Shown here: positions 50,704 to 60,044 of the stretch, piece by piece
Layout: every line of letters starts with the position of its first letter
Position numbering within the stretch: the stretch's first letter is position 1
Origin: Enterococcus_E cecorum_B
Lineage (GTDB): Bacteria > Bacillota > Bacilli > Lactobacillales > Enterococcaceae
Length of the DNA stretch: 64,000 bases
Assembly (NCBI GenBank): GCA_946499615.1
Contig: CAMMST010000001.1
Span: 41,850-105,849, forward strand
Direction of reading: 5' to 3'
Program-made: the position numbers and the translations under genes
The notes under the pieces: generated by a model
Told to the model about the DNA's origin: nothing
Database searches by the model: none
The model's input: only the letters and a program-made list of their open reading frames with translations

Positions 50704-52068
50704 CTATTTTTTCTCTAAGACCGCAATAAAAAAGCCGTCTGTTTGATACTGATGTGGATAAATCGTCAACATTTGATTATGCACACTTTGAGGCAAATGG
50801 GCAAAAATTTCAGGCGCTACCAGTGAAAAGTCTGGATTCTCCTGTAAAAATTGCATCACTACCCCTTGATTTTCTTCCGGTGCAATTGTACAAGTGCTAT
50901 AGACTAATCTTCCCTTTGATTTTAACACACTTGCAGCACTTTTTAATATTTGTAATTGAATTTTTGGCAATTGTTTAAAATCTTCCGCCGTTTTTTGGTA
51001 CTTAATATCTGGTTTTCGACGCATTAAACCAAGGCCTGAGCAAGGTGCATCCACTAAAATACGGTCAAAGCTATTAGGTTTAAAATGCTCATGAATGGTT
51101 TTGGCATCCATTTTGACTGCATGTACAACCGTATCTACATGTAGACGCGCGGCATTTTCTTGAATGAGCTTAATTTTATGATCATGGATATCTAAAGCTG
51201 TGACTTTTCCACCGGCTGCTTGATCTAAAAAGCTCGCAATATGCGTGGTCTTGCCACCAGGAGCCGCACATGCATCCAAGACCTGACTATTGCCTTGAAC
51301 TTCTAATGCACGGGCCACCAACATTGAGCTTTCATCTTGAATGGTCATAGCGCCTTGCTTAAACAACGTACTCCCTGCTAAAAAGCCTTTTTGTGCCACA
51401 ATGCCATCTGGTGCCACCGTACTTTTGTGCGCTTCAATGCCTTCTGTAGCTAACTGTTTTATGGCTTCCGTGCGACTAATCATTGCCGGATTCACACGAG
51501 CGGAAACATGACTTGGCTCAAACAAAGATAAGCCTAATTTTTCGGTTTCTTCTATGCCAATTTGTGCGACCAATTTTTCCACGAGCCACTTCGGCATACT
51601 GATTTTCACACTTAAACGCTCCATTGGGTCTTGAATTTGTTCAACAGTTGGGACTCCTTGTCGTTGAATATTACGCAAGACGCCATTGACAAATTTGGCG
51701 ATCCCAGGATTTCCCTTCGCCTTAGCAATCTCCACAGCTTCATTGAAAATCGCATGGCTTGGCACTTTATCCAAATAATTTAATTGATATAAAGACATTT
51801 CCAATAAAGCCAAGACCCAATCATCGACTTTTTTCGCTTTTTGGATAAAAGGGGCCAGTTGATAATCTAACAGCATTCTACGCGCAATCGTCCCGTAAAG
51901 CATTTCTGTATATAATTTAGCATCTTGGGGATTTAACTGATTTCTTTCAATGGCTTGTGCAACCAATAAATTCGAGTACGCGCCACCTTTTTTCACTTTT
52001 AATAAGCTATCTAAGGTCACGAACCGTACCGAATGCTTGATTTTACTAGGAATTTTACGTTTACTCAT
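50704..52068 (-). CDS. rsmB: 16S rRNA (cytosine-967-C5)-methyltransferase
   Basis: A 454-residue RsmB/Sun protein: N-terminal NusB-like helical domain (about 1-140), then a Rossmann methyltransferase with ACAAPGGKTTH and the catalytic cysteines in APCSGLG and YSTC. It overlaps fmt by eight bases. Confidence 0.96.
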   Translation of the reverse strand: MSKRKIPSKIKHSVRFVTLDSLLKVKKGGAYSNLLVAQAIERNQLNPQDAKLYTEMLYGTIARRMLLDYQLAPFIQKAKKVDDWVLALLEMSLYQLNYLDKVPSHAIFNEAVEIAKAKGNPGIAKFVNGVLRNIQRQGVPTVEQIQDPMERLSVKISMPKWLVEKLVAQIGIEETEKLGLSLFEPSHVSARVNPAMISRTEAIKQLATEGIEAHKSTVAPDGIVAQKGFLAGSTLFKQGAMTIQDESSMLVARALEVQGNSQVLDACAAPGGKTTHIASFLDQAAGGKVTALDIHDHKIKLIQENAARLHVDTVVHAVKMDAKTIHEHFKPNSFDRILVDAPCSGLGLMRRKPDIKYQKTAEDFKQLPKIQLQILKSAASVLKSKGRLVYSTCTIAPEENQGVVMQFLQENPDFSLVAPEIFAHLPQSVHNQMLTIYPHQYQTDGFFIAVLEKK

Positions 52069-53008
52069 GCAGGCCTACTTTCTCACCGACTTGTACGTGT
52101 TGACCGACGCCATTTAGAAAATCTTGAATCGTTTGTTTCGCCTTACCCGCAATTTGTAATTCGTCAATCGCTAAGGTCGTTTGTTGGCCACAAGCAATGA
52201 CTAGACGTTTTTTAGATTTTTCAATAATCGTACCCGGTGCTTGCGTCGTCGTTTCCTCAAGAACGGTCGCGCGATAAATCTTCATCCGTTTGCCTTGATA
52301 AGTGGTAAATGCGACCGGCCATGGATGCATTCCACGAATTTGGCAATCAATTTGTTGGGCAGTCTTTTGCCAGTCAATTTCTTCTTGTTCACGGGTGATA
52401 TTTGGTGAAAAAGTAACGAGCGCTTCTTCTTGAGGGGTTGGTTTTAAGCCATCCAAAATTTTAGGCAACGTTTCTAATAATAAATCACGTCCTAATAGGC
52501 TTAACTTTTCAAACATCGTACCTACATCATCTTGCGGCGTAATAGGTAATTTACTTTGGGCATAAATGCCACCGGCGTCCATTTTTTTAATCATTTCCAT
52601 AATGGTGACGCCTGTTTCTTTTTGACCATCAATAATCGCATAATGAACAGGAGCCCCCCCACGGTAAGCCGGTAAAAGAGAAGCATGGACATTGACCGCA
52701 CCAAATCGTGGCACTTGCAATAATCTTTCGGGTAAAAACTGACCAAAAGCTGCGGTCACAATCACATCTGGGTTTAAAGCGATAATTTCGTCTAATTCTT
52801 CAGATTGACTGATTTTTTCCGGTTGATATACAGGTAAATTTAAATCTAAAGCCGCTTGTTTAACGGGTGGAAATTGAATTTGTTTTTTTCTGCCTACTGG
52901 ACGATCCGGTTGGGTGACCACGGCTAAAACTTCATACCCCGCTTCTACTAGTCCTTGTAAAATTGGCACTGAAAAAGCTGGGGTGCCCATAAATACTACT
53001 TTTGTCAT
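52061..53008 (-). CDS. fmt: Methionyl-tRNA formyltransferase
   Basis: A 315-residue enzyme that formylates initiator Met-tRNA. MTKVVFMGTPAFS at the N-terminus, the hydrolase motif NVHASLLPAYRGGAP, and a C-terminal OB-like domain. ATG at 53008 is chosen because GAGGAG lies seven bases upstream; the frame from 53038 overlaps the end of def. Operon with def, its functional partner. Confidence 0.96.
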   Translation of the reverse strand: MTKVVFMGTPAFSVPILQGLVEAGYEVLAVVTQPDRPVGRKKQIQFPPVKQAALDLNLPVYQPEKISQSEELDEIIALNPDVIVTAAFGQFLPERLLQVPRFGAVNVHASLLPAYRGGAPVHYAIIDGQKETGVTIMEMIKKMDAGGIYAQSKLPITPQDDVGTMFEKLSLLGRDLLLETLPKILDGLKPTPQEEALVTFSPNITREQEEIDWQKTAQQIDCQIRGMHPWPVAFTTYQGKRMKIYRATVLEETTTQAPGTIIEKSKKRLVIACGQQTTLAIDELQIAGKAKQTIQDFLNGVGQHVQVGEKVGLHE

Positions 53009-53012
53009 CTTT

Positions 53013-53507
53013 TCACTCCTCATTTTCTCTTGATTCATAATAGCTTTCTAAGTCTTCTTCTTTGATTTCTTCAATTAAATGATCCGTAAATAAAATTCCA
53101 TGTAAGTGATCAATCTCATGTTGCAATGCACGCGCTAAAAAGCCCTCCGCCTCGACTTCGTATTCATCGCCAAGACGGTCATAAAAACGGACCTTTACAT
53201 AATCTTCACGCTTGACAGTACCATAGAAATGCGGAATACTCAAACAACCTTCTACATCGATGTCTTCTCCGGATTGTTCGATAATTTCTGGATTAATTAA
53301 CTCAAATTTGTCGCCTTCTTCTACTTCCACAATGGCCACTTTCAAATCTGAGCCAACTTGCGGCGCGGCAATCCCAACGCCATCACTTGCGACCATGGTT
53401 TCGTACATATTATCTAAAAGGGTGAGTAACTCAGGCGTGATTTGCTGCACTTCTTTGGTTTCTTTTCTTAAAATCTCATTTGGAACTTCAACAATATTTA
53501 ATAACAT
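53013..53507 (-). CDS. def: Peptide deformylase
   Basis: A 164-residue type I-like deformylase. All three motifs are present: GVGIAAPQVG (43-52), EGCLS with C88, and HEIDH with H130, E131 and H134, binding the catalytic metal. It removes the formyl group added through fmt, encoded next. Confidence 0.96.
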   Translation of the reverse strand: MLLNIVEVPNEILRKETKEVQQITPELLTLLDNMYETMVASDGVGIAAPQVGSDLKVAIVEVEEGDKFELINPEIIEQSGEDIDVEGCLSIPHFYGTVKREDYVKVRFYDRLGDEYEVEAEGFLARALQHEIDHLHGILFTDHLIEEIKEEDLESYYESRENEE

Positions 53508-53519
53508 CTATTCCTCCGT

Positions 53520-55934
53520 TTAAATATAATTCAATGGCTCATGGTCAATCGAGACAAACAAGCCTTTTCTTTGCTCAGCTTGGGTTTTCATCAGGATATC
53601 TTTAAGTAAAGCTGATAGGTGTGGTTCGTGTTTATATTTAATAATCATCTGATAATAATATTTATTTTTCACCCGCATAATCGCACTAGGACTCGGACCT
53701 AAAAAGATGGCTTGCGGACTCAAATGGGCTTTGAGCTGATTATAGATGGCAAAACTCATCTTGGCAGCGACTTGTTCCACCTCATGCGTACAAGTAATTT
53801 TCACCGTGAAATAATACGGTGGATAGCCGCCTTGGTGCCGGATAAACATTTCTTGTAAGTAAAATTGTTCATAATTTTGACTTTGCGCAAGGGTAATGGC
53901 GTGATGCTCTGGGTTAAAGGTTTGAATCACCACTTCGCCAGCCTTATGCGCACGACCTGCCCGACCACTGACCTGTGTTAATAGTTGGAAAGTCCGTTCA
54001 CTCGAGCGAAAATCCGGTAAATTAAGTGAAGTATCTGCATTTAAGACCCCCACTAAAGTAATATCCGGAAAATCCAGTCCTTTGGCAATCATCTGTGTCC
54101 CTAACAAAATATCTGCTTTTTTCTCACCAAAAGCTTTTAACAAACGTTCATGTGCCCCTTTTTTCCGGGTGGTATCGACATCCATCCGAATAATTCTTGC
54201 TTCAGGGAATAACTCAAGGGCTTCTTCTTCAATTTTTTGCGTCCCGGTCCCGTAATAACGAATTTTTCGACTGCCACACATTGGACATGTATGCGGAATT
54301 GCTTCTTCATGGCCGCAGTAATGACAACGCATCTTCTTGACATCCATATGCAAAGTCAGAGAAATATCACAGTTTGGACAAGGCAGCACATAACCACAAT
54401 CTCGACACATCACAAAAGAAGAATAACCCCGACGATTCAATAGTAAGACAATCTGCTCCTTTTTTGCTAGGCGGTCAGCAATTTTGTCTTGTAGAATTTG
54501 CGAGAAAGTCTGGGTCTTAGGATTTTTGGCCTCATTTTTCATATCGACAATTTCCACTTGCGGTAATTTGGCATTTGGATTGGCACGCTTAGGCAAGGTT
54601 AAGAGTTGATAGACATTCTTTTGGGCACGGGCTCTGGATTCCAATGATGGGGTGGCACTTCCTAGGACAATCGGACAATGATGGAACTGCCCACGCCAAA
54701 TGGCAATATCTCTCGCATGATAGCGCGGTGCCTCATCTTGCTTATAGCTTGATTCATGCTCTTCGTCGATAATGATCACACCAATATTTTCCAGAGGCGC
54801 AAAAACAGCCGAGCGCGCACCGACGACGACTTGGGCCTCTTTACGTTCAATTTTGCGCCACTCATCATATTTTTCACCTTGAGAAAGCCCACTATGCAAC
54901 ACCGCAACCAAATCTCCAAAGCGCCCCTTAAAACGCTCAACCATCTGTGGCGTGAGGGAAATTTCTGGCACGAGCATCATCGCTGTTTGCCCATTTTTCA
55001 AGACTTTATCAATAATTTGTAAGTAGACCTCAGTTTTCCCACTACCAGTAATCCCCTCAAGTAAGAAAGTCTTGGCCTCTTTCATTTGATTGGCCTGTAA
55101 AATCGTATCGCAGGCGTATTGTTGCGACTCATTTAAAGCAAGGTGTGCAGTTTTTTCAAAAGTCTGATTAGCAAAAGGATCACGATAGGCCTCCACTTCT
55201 TCAAAGGCTAACCAACCTTGTTCTTGCGCTTGATTTAAGACACTTGTAGAAATTTTGCGCTCAGTATAATATTTCACTGGCAAATAAGCTAAAGTGGCTA
55301 AATGTTGCAATAGTTCTTGCTTTCTCACCGCAGTTTTACTCTGTTGTAGTTGTAATTGCTCATAATCTTCTTTACTTAAGAGCGGACGGACATAGCGAAT
55401 CGTCTTGACTTGATTCTTGTTTTTAACTAAATATTCTAAACGCACTTCTTCTGCTTGTACCGCTTTTTTCAATTCGGCTAATAATTGCTTTTCTTCCGCC
55501 TCAGCAAATGATAAGACGGCACTGTCCTGAAAGTAGGGCGCAACTTTAGCCTTGGAATCTAACAGGCAGAATTGTTTATCATAACTGGCCTTTAAAAGCG
55601 CAGGAAGCATCGTCTGTAAACAATTAATCTTAAAAGCAAAAGTCGTTTCTTTCATGTAATCCGCTAGTTGTAGTAATTCATCATTCAGTACGGGTTGTAG
55701 GTCTAAACAGCGAATCAATGGCTTTAATTCGATTTTGTCTTGAGTCATTTTTTCTGGATGAACTGATTCGATTGCCAGAACAAAGCCTTGAATATGACGA
55801 TTTCCATTACCAAACGGCACCTCTACTCGCATCCCGACACTGACGACATCGCTTAAATCTTCCGGAATCAAATAGCTATACGGCTGGTCTGTCTGCATGG
55901 TCGGCACATCGACAATCACTTGAGCAATAAACAT
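53520..55934 (-). CDS. priA: Primosomal protein N', replication restart helicase
   Basis: An 804-residue helicase that reloads the replisome at stalled forks. The N-terminal 3'-DNA-binding domain covers about 1-110. The helicase has Walker A GITGSGKTEVY and DEEH, then zinc-binding cysteine pairs (CRDCGYVLPCPNC and CHYCGH...CPMCGS) inserted before the second helicase lobe. Full length; first gene after the rpoZ terminator. Confidence 0.97.
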   Translation of the reverse strand: MFIAQVIVDVPTMQTDQPYSYLIPEDLSDVVSVGMRVEVPFGNGNRHIQGFVLAIESVHPEKMTQDKIELKPLIRCLDLQPVLNDELLQLADYMKETTFAFKINCLQTMLPALLKASYDKQFCLLDSKAKVAPYFQDSAVLSFAEAEEKQLLAELKKAVQAEEVRLEYLVKNKNQVKTIRYVRPLLSKEDYEQLQLQQSKTAVRKQELLQHLATLAYLPVKYYTERKISTSVLNQAQEQGWLAFEEVEAYRDPFANQTFEKTAHLALNESQQYACDTILQANQMKEAKTFLLEGITGSGKTEVYLQIIDKVLKNGQTAMMLVPEISLTPQMVERFKGRFGDLVAVLHSGLSQGEKYDEWRKIERKEAQVVVGARSAVFAPLENIGVIIIDEEHESSYKQDEAPRYHARDIAIWRGQFHHCPIVLGSATPSLESRARAQKNVYQLLTLPKRANPNAKLPQVEIVDMKNEAKNPKTQTFSQILQDKIADRLAKKEQIVLLLNRRGYSSFVMCRDCGYVLPCPNCDISLTLHMDVKKMRCHYCGHEEAIPHTCPMCGSRKIRYYGTGTQKIEEEALELFPEARIIRMDVDTTRKKGAHERLLKAFGEKKADILLGTQMIAKGLDFPDITLVGVLNADTSLNLPDFRSSERTFQLLTQVSGRAGRAHKAGEVVIQTFNPEHHAITLAQSQNYEQFYLQEMFIRHQGGYPPYYFTVKITCTHEVEQVAAKMSFAIYNQLKAHLSPQAIFLGPSPSAIMRVKNKYYYQMIIKYKHEPHLSALLKDILMKTQAEQRKGLFVSIDHEPLNYI

Positions 55935-55969
55935 CTACTCACCTGCTTTCTAAAACATCTCAACTAATG

Positions 55970-56012
55970 AAAAACCGACATAGAGATTGCTTTCAAGGCT
56001 CTATATCGGCTA
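55970..56012 (-). terminator. Terminator or partial terminator after rpoZ
   Basis: On the minus strand CCGATATAGAG and CTCTATGTCGG pair and are followed by TTTTTC. It divides gmk-rpoZ from priA, at least in part. Confidence 0.75.
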
Positions 56013-56018
56013 ACATCA

Positions 56019-56318
56019 TCATTTATCTGTGGCAACTTTTTCTTCTAGTTCACGTTGCTCGGCTTCTTTTTGAGCTTTGCGTTGTTCTTCTTCCATTTTT
56101 TGTCTTTGACGCTTCAACTCAGGATTTGGATCGTTAATCACAGTTAAGGCATCAATTTCTTCCAAAGCTTTCCCTACACTTTTTACAGAATCAAAATGGT
56201 CTAAAGTTCCTTGGGCTCCTGCATCTAGTTCGTGTGCACGTTTACTAGCTAAAATAACTAATGAATACTTAGAATTGACCCGGTTTAATAGTGAGTCAAT
56301 CGATGGTTTTAACATCAT
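56019..56318 (-). CDS. rpoZ: RNA polymerase subunit omega
   Basis: A 99-residue subunit that supports folding of beta'. The core MLKPSIDSLLNRVNSKYSLVILASKRAHEL is typical and a charged C-terminal tail follows. It lies five bases after gmk, the usual partner. Confidence 0.95.
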   Translation of the reverse strand: MMLKPSIDSLLNRVNSKYSLVILASKRAHELDAGAQGTLDHFDSVKSVGKALEEIDALTVINDPNPELKRQRQKMEEEQRKAQKEAEQRELEEKVATDK

Positions 56319-56323
56319 AATTT

Positions 56324-56938
56324 TTACAACTCCTCTATCATTTTTCTATATTTATCAATTACGCGATCGACACGAAAATGTTCGCTAGCGATAATCTCTT
56401 TGATACGTTTCACGGCTTTTGGTACTTCATCGTTCACCACGGCATAGTCATATAAAGCCATCATTTCAATCTCTTCTTTCGCTACTTTCATTCGTTGATC
56501 AATCACATCGGCATGATCGGTTCCACGATTGACAATTCTCGAACGTAACTCTTCCAAATCTGGCGGCGTTAAGAAGATAAATACCCCATCTGGCACCTTT
56601 TCTTTGACTTGACGGGCACCTTGGACTTCAATCTCTAAAAAGACATCCTTGCCCTTTGCTAAAGTCTCTTCTACATAAGAAAGTGGTGTACCATAGTAAT
56701 TGCCGACATATTCAGCATATTCTAACATCTCGCCTGCTTCAATCAAGGCTTCGAACTCTTCTTTTGTCCTAAAGAAATAATCGACACCTTCTTCTTCTCC
56801 TGGACGCATATTTCTCGTCGTCATGGAAATTGAATATTGGAAGTCATTATCGCTACTTTCAAAAATAGCTTTTCGTACCGTGCCCTTTCCCACACCGGAT
56901 GGACCGGATAATACAATAAGTAATCCTCGCTCTGTCAT
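56324..56938 (-). CDS. gmk: Guanylate kinase
   Basis: A 204-residue kinase converting GMP to GDP. P-loop GPSGVGKGT near residue 11; GMP-binding residues in STTRNMRPGE-like context (SMTTRNMRPGEEEGVDYFF). ATG at 56938 is set by GAAAGGA six bases upstream; TTG 56953 is less likely. In related genomes gmk usually follows yicC directly; here a toxin-antitoxin pair lies between. Confidence 0.96.
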   Translation of the reverse strand: MTERGLLIVLSGPSGVGKGTVRKAIFESSDNDFQYSISMTTRNMRPGEEEGVDYFFRTKEEFEALIEAGEMLEYAEYVGNYYGTPLSYVEETLAKGKDVFLEIEVQGARQVKEKVPDGVFIFLTPPDLEELRSRIVNRGTDHADVIDQRMKVAKEEIEMMALYDYAVVNDEVPKAVKRIKEIIASEHFRVDRVIDKYRKMIEEL

Positions 56939-57111
56939 AATGGGTCCTTTCAAACTTATATTGTTTACATTTCATTTTGCACTTTTTTTTGAAAAGTTTC
57001 AAGAATAAATTCCGTATATGAGAAAGTTTATAGGAAAAAAGTTAAATCCAATATTAATACATAAATAACACACTACTGTAATTGAAAATATCTTTATACA
57101 CTTTTATCTAT

Positions 57112-57372
57112 TTATCGTATTAACCCACGCTCATAGTGTGACCAAACTGACAATATGGTTACTATGTGATTTTCATTATCCACGCTGTAAACCAAGCGAT
57201 GTTTTATGTTTAATCTACGTGAATAGTATGGTAAACCTGTTAATTCTTCATACGGAGGAGGTGTTTGAAAAGGATTCACTTTTATAACACAAATCAACTC
57301 ATCAAATTTATTATGCAAATTTACATCCTTTGATTTAGACAAATCTTTACGTGCATTTTTCTTTATTTTCAC
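57112..57372 (-). CDS. YoeB/Txe family toxin
   Basis: An mRNA-cleaving toxin of about 86 residues. The core GLPYYSRRLNIKHRLVYSVDNENHIVTILSVWSHYE is typical of YoeB/Txe, with the C-terminal H-Y pair. GTG at 57372 overlaps the antitoxin stop region (ATGTGA), so translation is coupled. TTG at 57384 is an alternative that adds four residues. Confidence 0.88.
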   Translation of the reverse strand: MKIKKNARKDLSKSKDVNLHNKFDELICVIKVNPFQTPPPYEELTGLPYYSRRLNIKHRLVYSVDNENHIVTILSVWSHYERGLIR

Positions 57373-57620
57373 ATTGTATCCCAATCAATTTCACCTAAAT
57401 CTTCACTTTCTTCATCCTCAAAATATTTGATGCGATCTAACACTCCAACATTTTGTAAGTAAAGCGTTTCTTGCAAAGAGTCCCAATCTCTTTTACTAAT
57501 CAAAACCACGCTTTCTTCTGATTTAGAGCTAACTATCTCTACGGGTTGACTATCTGATACTACATGCTTAATAATTCCAAATAGATTTTTTCTAGCATTC
57601 GTGGGTGAAATTACTTCCAT
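57369..57620 (-). CDS. YefM/Axe family antitoxin
   Basis: An 83-residue antitoxin of the Phd/YefM family (MEVISPTNARKNLFGIIKHV, then VVLISKRDWDSLQETLYL, then an acidic tail). ATG 57620 has GGAGG eight bases upstream; ATG 57626 is too close to it. It should repress its own promoter at the 25-bp palindrome upstream. Confidence 0.9.
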   Translation of the reverse strand: MEVISPTNARKNLFGIIKHVVSDSQPVEIVSSKSEESVVLISKRDWDSLQETLYLQNVGVLDRIKYFEDEESEDLGEIDWDTM

Positions 57621-57654
57621 CTGCATTTCCTCCTCATATCAATCTAATCTATAA

Positions 57655-57686
57655 ACATTATATACGTACGTTATAATGTACATCAA
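57655..57686 (-). promoter_or_regulatory. Promoter and operator of the YefM/YoeB module
   Basis: On the minus strand TTGATG (57681-57686), 18 bases, TATAAT (57657-57662). The palindrome ACATTATA...TATAATGT (57655-57679) spans the spacer and -10. Confidence 0.8.
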
Positions 57687-57703
57687 ATAATATTTAGTGT
57701 CCC

Positions 57704-58561
57704 TTACTCTACGTTTTGAATTTGTTCGCGGATTTTTTCTAAGATTGTCTTTAATTGGATGACATAGCTTTTTAAGGTGACATGACTCGTCTTAGATCCG
57801 ATGGTATTGACTTCGCGATTCATTTCTTGTACTAAAAAGTCTAACTCTCTTCCTATAGGCACCTTTTTTTGCAAGGTAGCGGCATAAGTCTCTAGATGAA
57901 TGTTCAAGCGATCCGTCTCTTCGTGGATATCGCCTTTTTCTAATAAAATGGCTAATTCCGTTAAAAGGCGATCTTGGTCCACTACACCACTTAAGTAATC
58001 TTGTAATTTCTTTGTATAACGCTCTTGATATTCTTTTTCATAAATATCTTGAAAAGCGACTAATTGCGTTAAGACGGTTGCTGCTTCTTGACCTTGTTGC
58101 TGTAAAACATGGTAAATTTGCTCACCTTCTTGCGCTCTTTTTGCCACTAATTGATCTAAAGCTTGGTCTAAAGCACTAAGAACCAAACCTTGCAAACGCT
58201 CTGTCGCAATTTCTTGATTGGTTACTTCGATAAATTCTTCGCGAAGTAATAATTGACTGATCAAATTTTCTGGTGAAATTTCCGGCAATTGCGCCATCAC
58301 TTGGGTAAATAATTCACGATTTACCTTGGCTTTTTTTGAGCTAGCCTGCAATTCCTCTAATTTACAAATTAATTCGACCCGACCACGACTCAATTTTTGA
58401 CTAACTTGCTTTCTAATCGCTAAATCAAAAGCACTCATCCCCGTTGGCAGCTTTAATTGCACATCTAAAAACCGATGATTCACACTCTTGATTTCAATAT
58501 TTACACGATAAGCCTCATCTTCCACACTGGCTTTTCCAAAACCTGTCATACTCTTCATCAT
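57704..58561 (-). CDS. yicC: YicC/YloC family endoribonuclease
   Basis: A 285-residue protein. The N-terminal YicC domain begins MKSMTGFGKASVEDEAYRVNIEIKSVNHR and the C-terminal DUF1732 domain carries EMNREVNTIGSKTS. E. coli YicC is an endoribonuclease; the Bacillus homolog is YloC. It starts right at the stop of ydbC. Confidence 0.93.
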   Translation of the reverse strand: MMKSMTGFGKASVEDEAYRVNIEIKSVNHRFLDVQLKLPTGMSAFDLAIRKQVSQKLSRGRVELICKLEELQASSKKAKVNRELFTQVMAQLPEISPENLISQLLLREEFIEVTNQEIATERLQGLVLSALDQALDQLVAKRAQEGEQIYHVLQQQGQEAATVLTQLVAFQDIYEKEYQERYTKKLQDYLSGVVDQDRLLTELAILLEKGDIHEETDRLNIHLETYAATLQKKVPIGRELDFLVQEMNREVNTIGSKTSHVTLKSYVIQLKTILEKIREQIQNVE

Positions 58562-58786
58562 TTACACCTGCATTTGTTCTAAAGTCGATTTTAAAGCGGC
58601 TAGTTCTTCATTTGTCAAAGTAATTCCCTTGCCCATTTTTGCGTGTTCGCTATCCCAATCACGTAGGTCAAATTTCGGTGGTCGTCCATTCCAACTCACC
58701 AAATTCAGTTCTTTCTTCCATCCTTTTGCATTTTCTGATAATACGGCAATGTGTTCGACAATCTCAAATGAAAATGAATCTGCCAT
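58562..58786 (-). CDS. ydbC: YdbC-like PC4-family nucleic acid-binding protein
   Basis: A 74-residue protein similar to Lactococcus YdbC, a PC4-like ssDNA/RNA-binding protein. LVSWNGRPPKFDLRDWD and GITLTNEELAALK are the conserved parts. ATG at 58786 has GGAGG eight bases upstream; the frame from 58828 was not taken. First gene of the ydbC-yicC unit, downstream of a structured RNA candidate. Confidence 0.88.
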   Translation of the reverse strand: MADSFSFEIVEHIAVLSENAKGWKKELNLVSWNGRPPKFDLRDWDSEHAKMGKGITLTNEELAALKSTLEQMQV

Positions 58787-58838
58787 CGCTCTTCCTCCTT
58801 CAATTTTTCCATTTTTTAGGCACACCACTCAAATTTTC

Positions 58839-59001
58839 GCACGTCTGATCGAGCTGAGTGATAGCCTCTATTAGTCCACGTTCTGCGAGTAGCTACTTGC
58901 GCGTATAAGCCAGCCCGTCTTGGAAAGTCTTTTCTTCTCGGACTTTCCTGACGTGCTGGAAAACTTATCCGCTTGTAGCTAACCGACCCGCATCACGCTC
59001 C
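58839..59001 (-). ncRNA. Structured RNA candidate upstream of ydbC
   Basis: About 160 bases, clearly richer in G+C than the neighbourhood, fold on the minus strand as one long interrupted hairpin. From outside in: GAGCGTGAT with ATCAC...GCTC, TAGCTAC with GTAGCTA, ATAAG with CTTAT, CCAGC with GCTGG, CGTC with GACG, and GGAAAGTC with GACTTTCC. TATAAT (59007-59012) stands seven bases before its GGAG 5' end, so the RNA would begin exactly at the outer helix. It may be a 6S-like RNA or a leader of ydbC; I could not assign a known family. Confidence 0.6.
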
Positions 59002-59040
59002 TATATATTATATTCGCTTTTTTTGTTTGTTTGCGTTTTT

Positions 59041-59046
59041 ATTATA
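59041..59046 (-). promoter_or_regulatory. Second possible -10 upstream of the structured RNA
   Basis: TATAAT on the minus strand with no clear -35. With the -10 at 59007 it may give two starts for the RNA/ydbC transcript. The rest of 59047-59239 holds only the plus-strand promoter region of the next gene (TAGAAT near 59204). Confidence 0.35.
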
Positions 59047-59239
59047 CTATGAAATTGGTTTGAAAGCGAAATTTTCATTTTGGGTAGGTATTGTTGTTGA
59101 AAATACGAATGAAAGAAAATGATTTTCCATGAAAACGATTAATGATAATCTTTTGTAATATATTTTTAAAAGAAAAGAAATGATTATTTTCCCTTACTTT
59201 ATTGTAGAATGAAAACAGACTAGGAAAGGAGTTTGTCAG

Positions 59240-60001
59240 ATGAATTCACCAATTTTTGTACATATGGATACCACTAGCAATGTCGTTTTGAGTCGCGGCA
59301 TCCAAGCTAAAGATTTCCAACGAGGTCTGATTCATCGTCCGAATAATCTCCTTTTACTCAACCCAGCTAGTCTTGATGGTGAATTTGAAAACCATACGAA
59401 CTTAAAAGTCATAAAAGGTAGTTTTGCGGTCGAACAATTTTTACAAAACATGTCTAAACGCCGTAACAATCAAGATGTGCGTTGGATTGACTTTACCGAC
59501 TTGACCATGATTAAAGAACTTTCCGCCTTAGAAATTTCCGAGCTACTCTATCTTGGTCATATGAAAACACACCTTCATTCACCATTTTTCTATAAATTAC
59601 AAAACAATTTCGTCTACTTCGATTTAGGTGATGACCTATTGCGGGTTTATTATCGTTATATTGAAGAATTTTATCGCATTTTGGCCAAACAAATTACTTG
59701 GATTATTTACCAAGAATTAAATGACCAACGCCCCTTCTTCAAACGTAAACCAATCGAAGTACCGACTTTACCTATTGATTTGGTCAAAGATTTACGCGAA
59801 TTATTAAAAGATGGCCTAGTTTTTTACTTTCCAAAAGCTAAAGTCACCAATAAATCTTTTGAAATTCCCCTTTATGCCGCAGAAGAAGCCGGATTGAAGT
59901 TAAGCCAACAAACCATTAAGTCTAAGGATTTTGTCGGTACGCTCACTTACTATCCAAAACAAAATAAATGGGAATTAGATGCCGAAGAATTATATCTGTA
60001 A
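59240..60001 (+). CDS. Conserved protein of unknown function
   Basis: A 253-residue soluble protein without signal peptide or membrane segments. I do not recognise a domain. It has aromatic- and basic-rich stretches (DDLLRVYYRYIEEFYRILAKQITW) that suggest helices. AAAGGAG lies ten bases before the ATG. Single gene, closed by a bidirectional terminator. Confidence 0.75.
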   Translation: MNSPIFVHMDTTSNVVLSRGIQAKDFQRGLIHRPNNLLLLNPASLDGEFENHTNLKVIKGSFAVEQFLQNMSKRRNNQDVRWIDFTDLTMIKELSALEISELLYLGHMKTHLHSPFFYKLQNNFVYFDLGDDLLRVYYRYIEEFYRILAKQITWIIYQELNDQRPFFKRKPIEVPTLPIDLVKDLRELLKDGLVFYFPKAKVTNKSFEIPLYAAEEAGLKLSQQTIKSKDFVGTLTYYPKQNKWELDAEELYL

Positions 60002-60002
60002 A

Positions 60003-60044
60003 CACAATGTCCACCCTACTCATGTAAAATAGGATGGACATTTT
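60003..60044. terminator. Bidirectional terminator
   Basis: TGTCCACCCTA pairs with TAGGATGGACA, followed by TTTTTT and shared by convergent genes. Confidence 0.85.

Noticed and set aside
58839..59001. Possible RNase P RNA because of AGGAAAGTCC
   Set aside because: The element is about 160 bases; RNase P RNA of this group is near 400, and the other conserved segments are absent.
59115..59150. Fur-like sequence GATTAATGATAATC before the 59240 gene
   Set aside because: Only a partial match to the 19-bp consensus in AT-rich DNA, and the gene has no link to iron.
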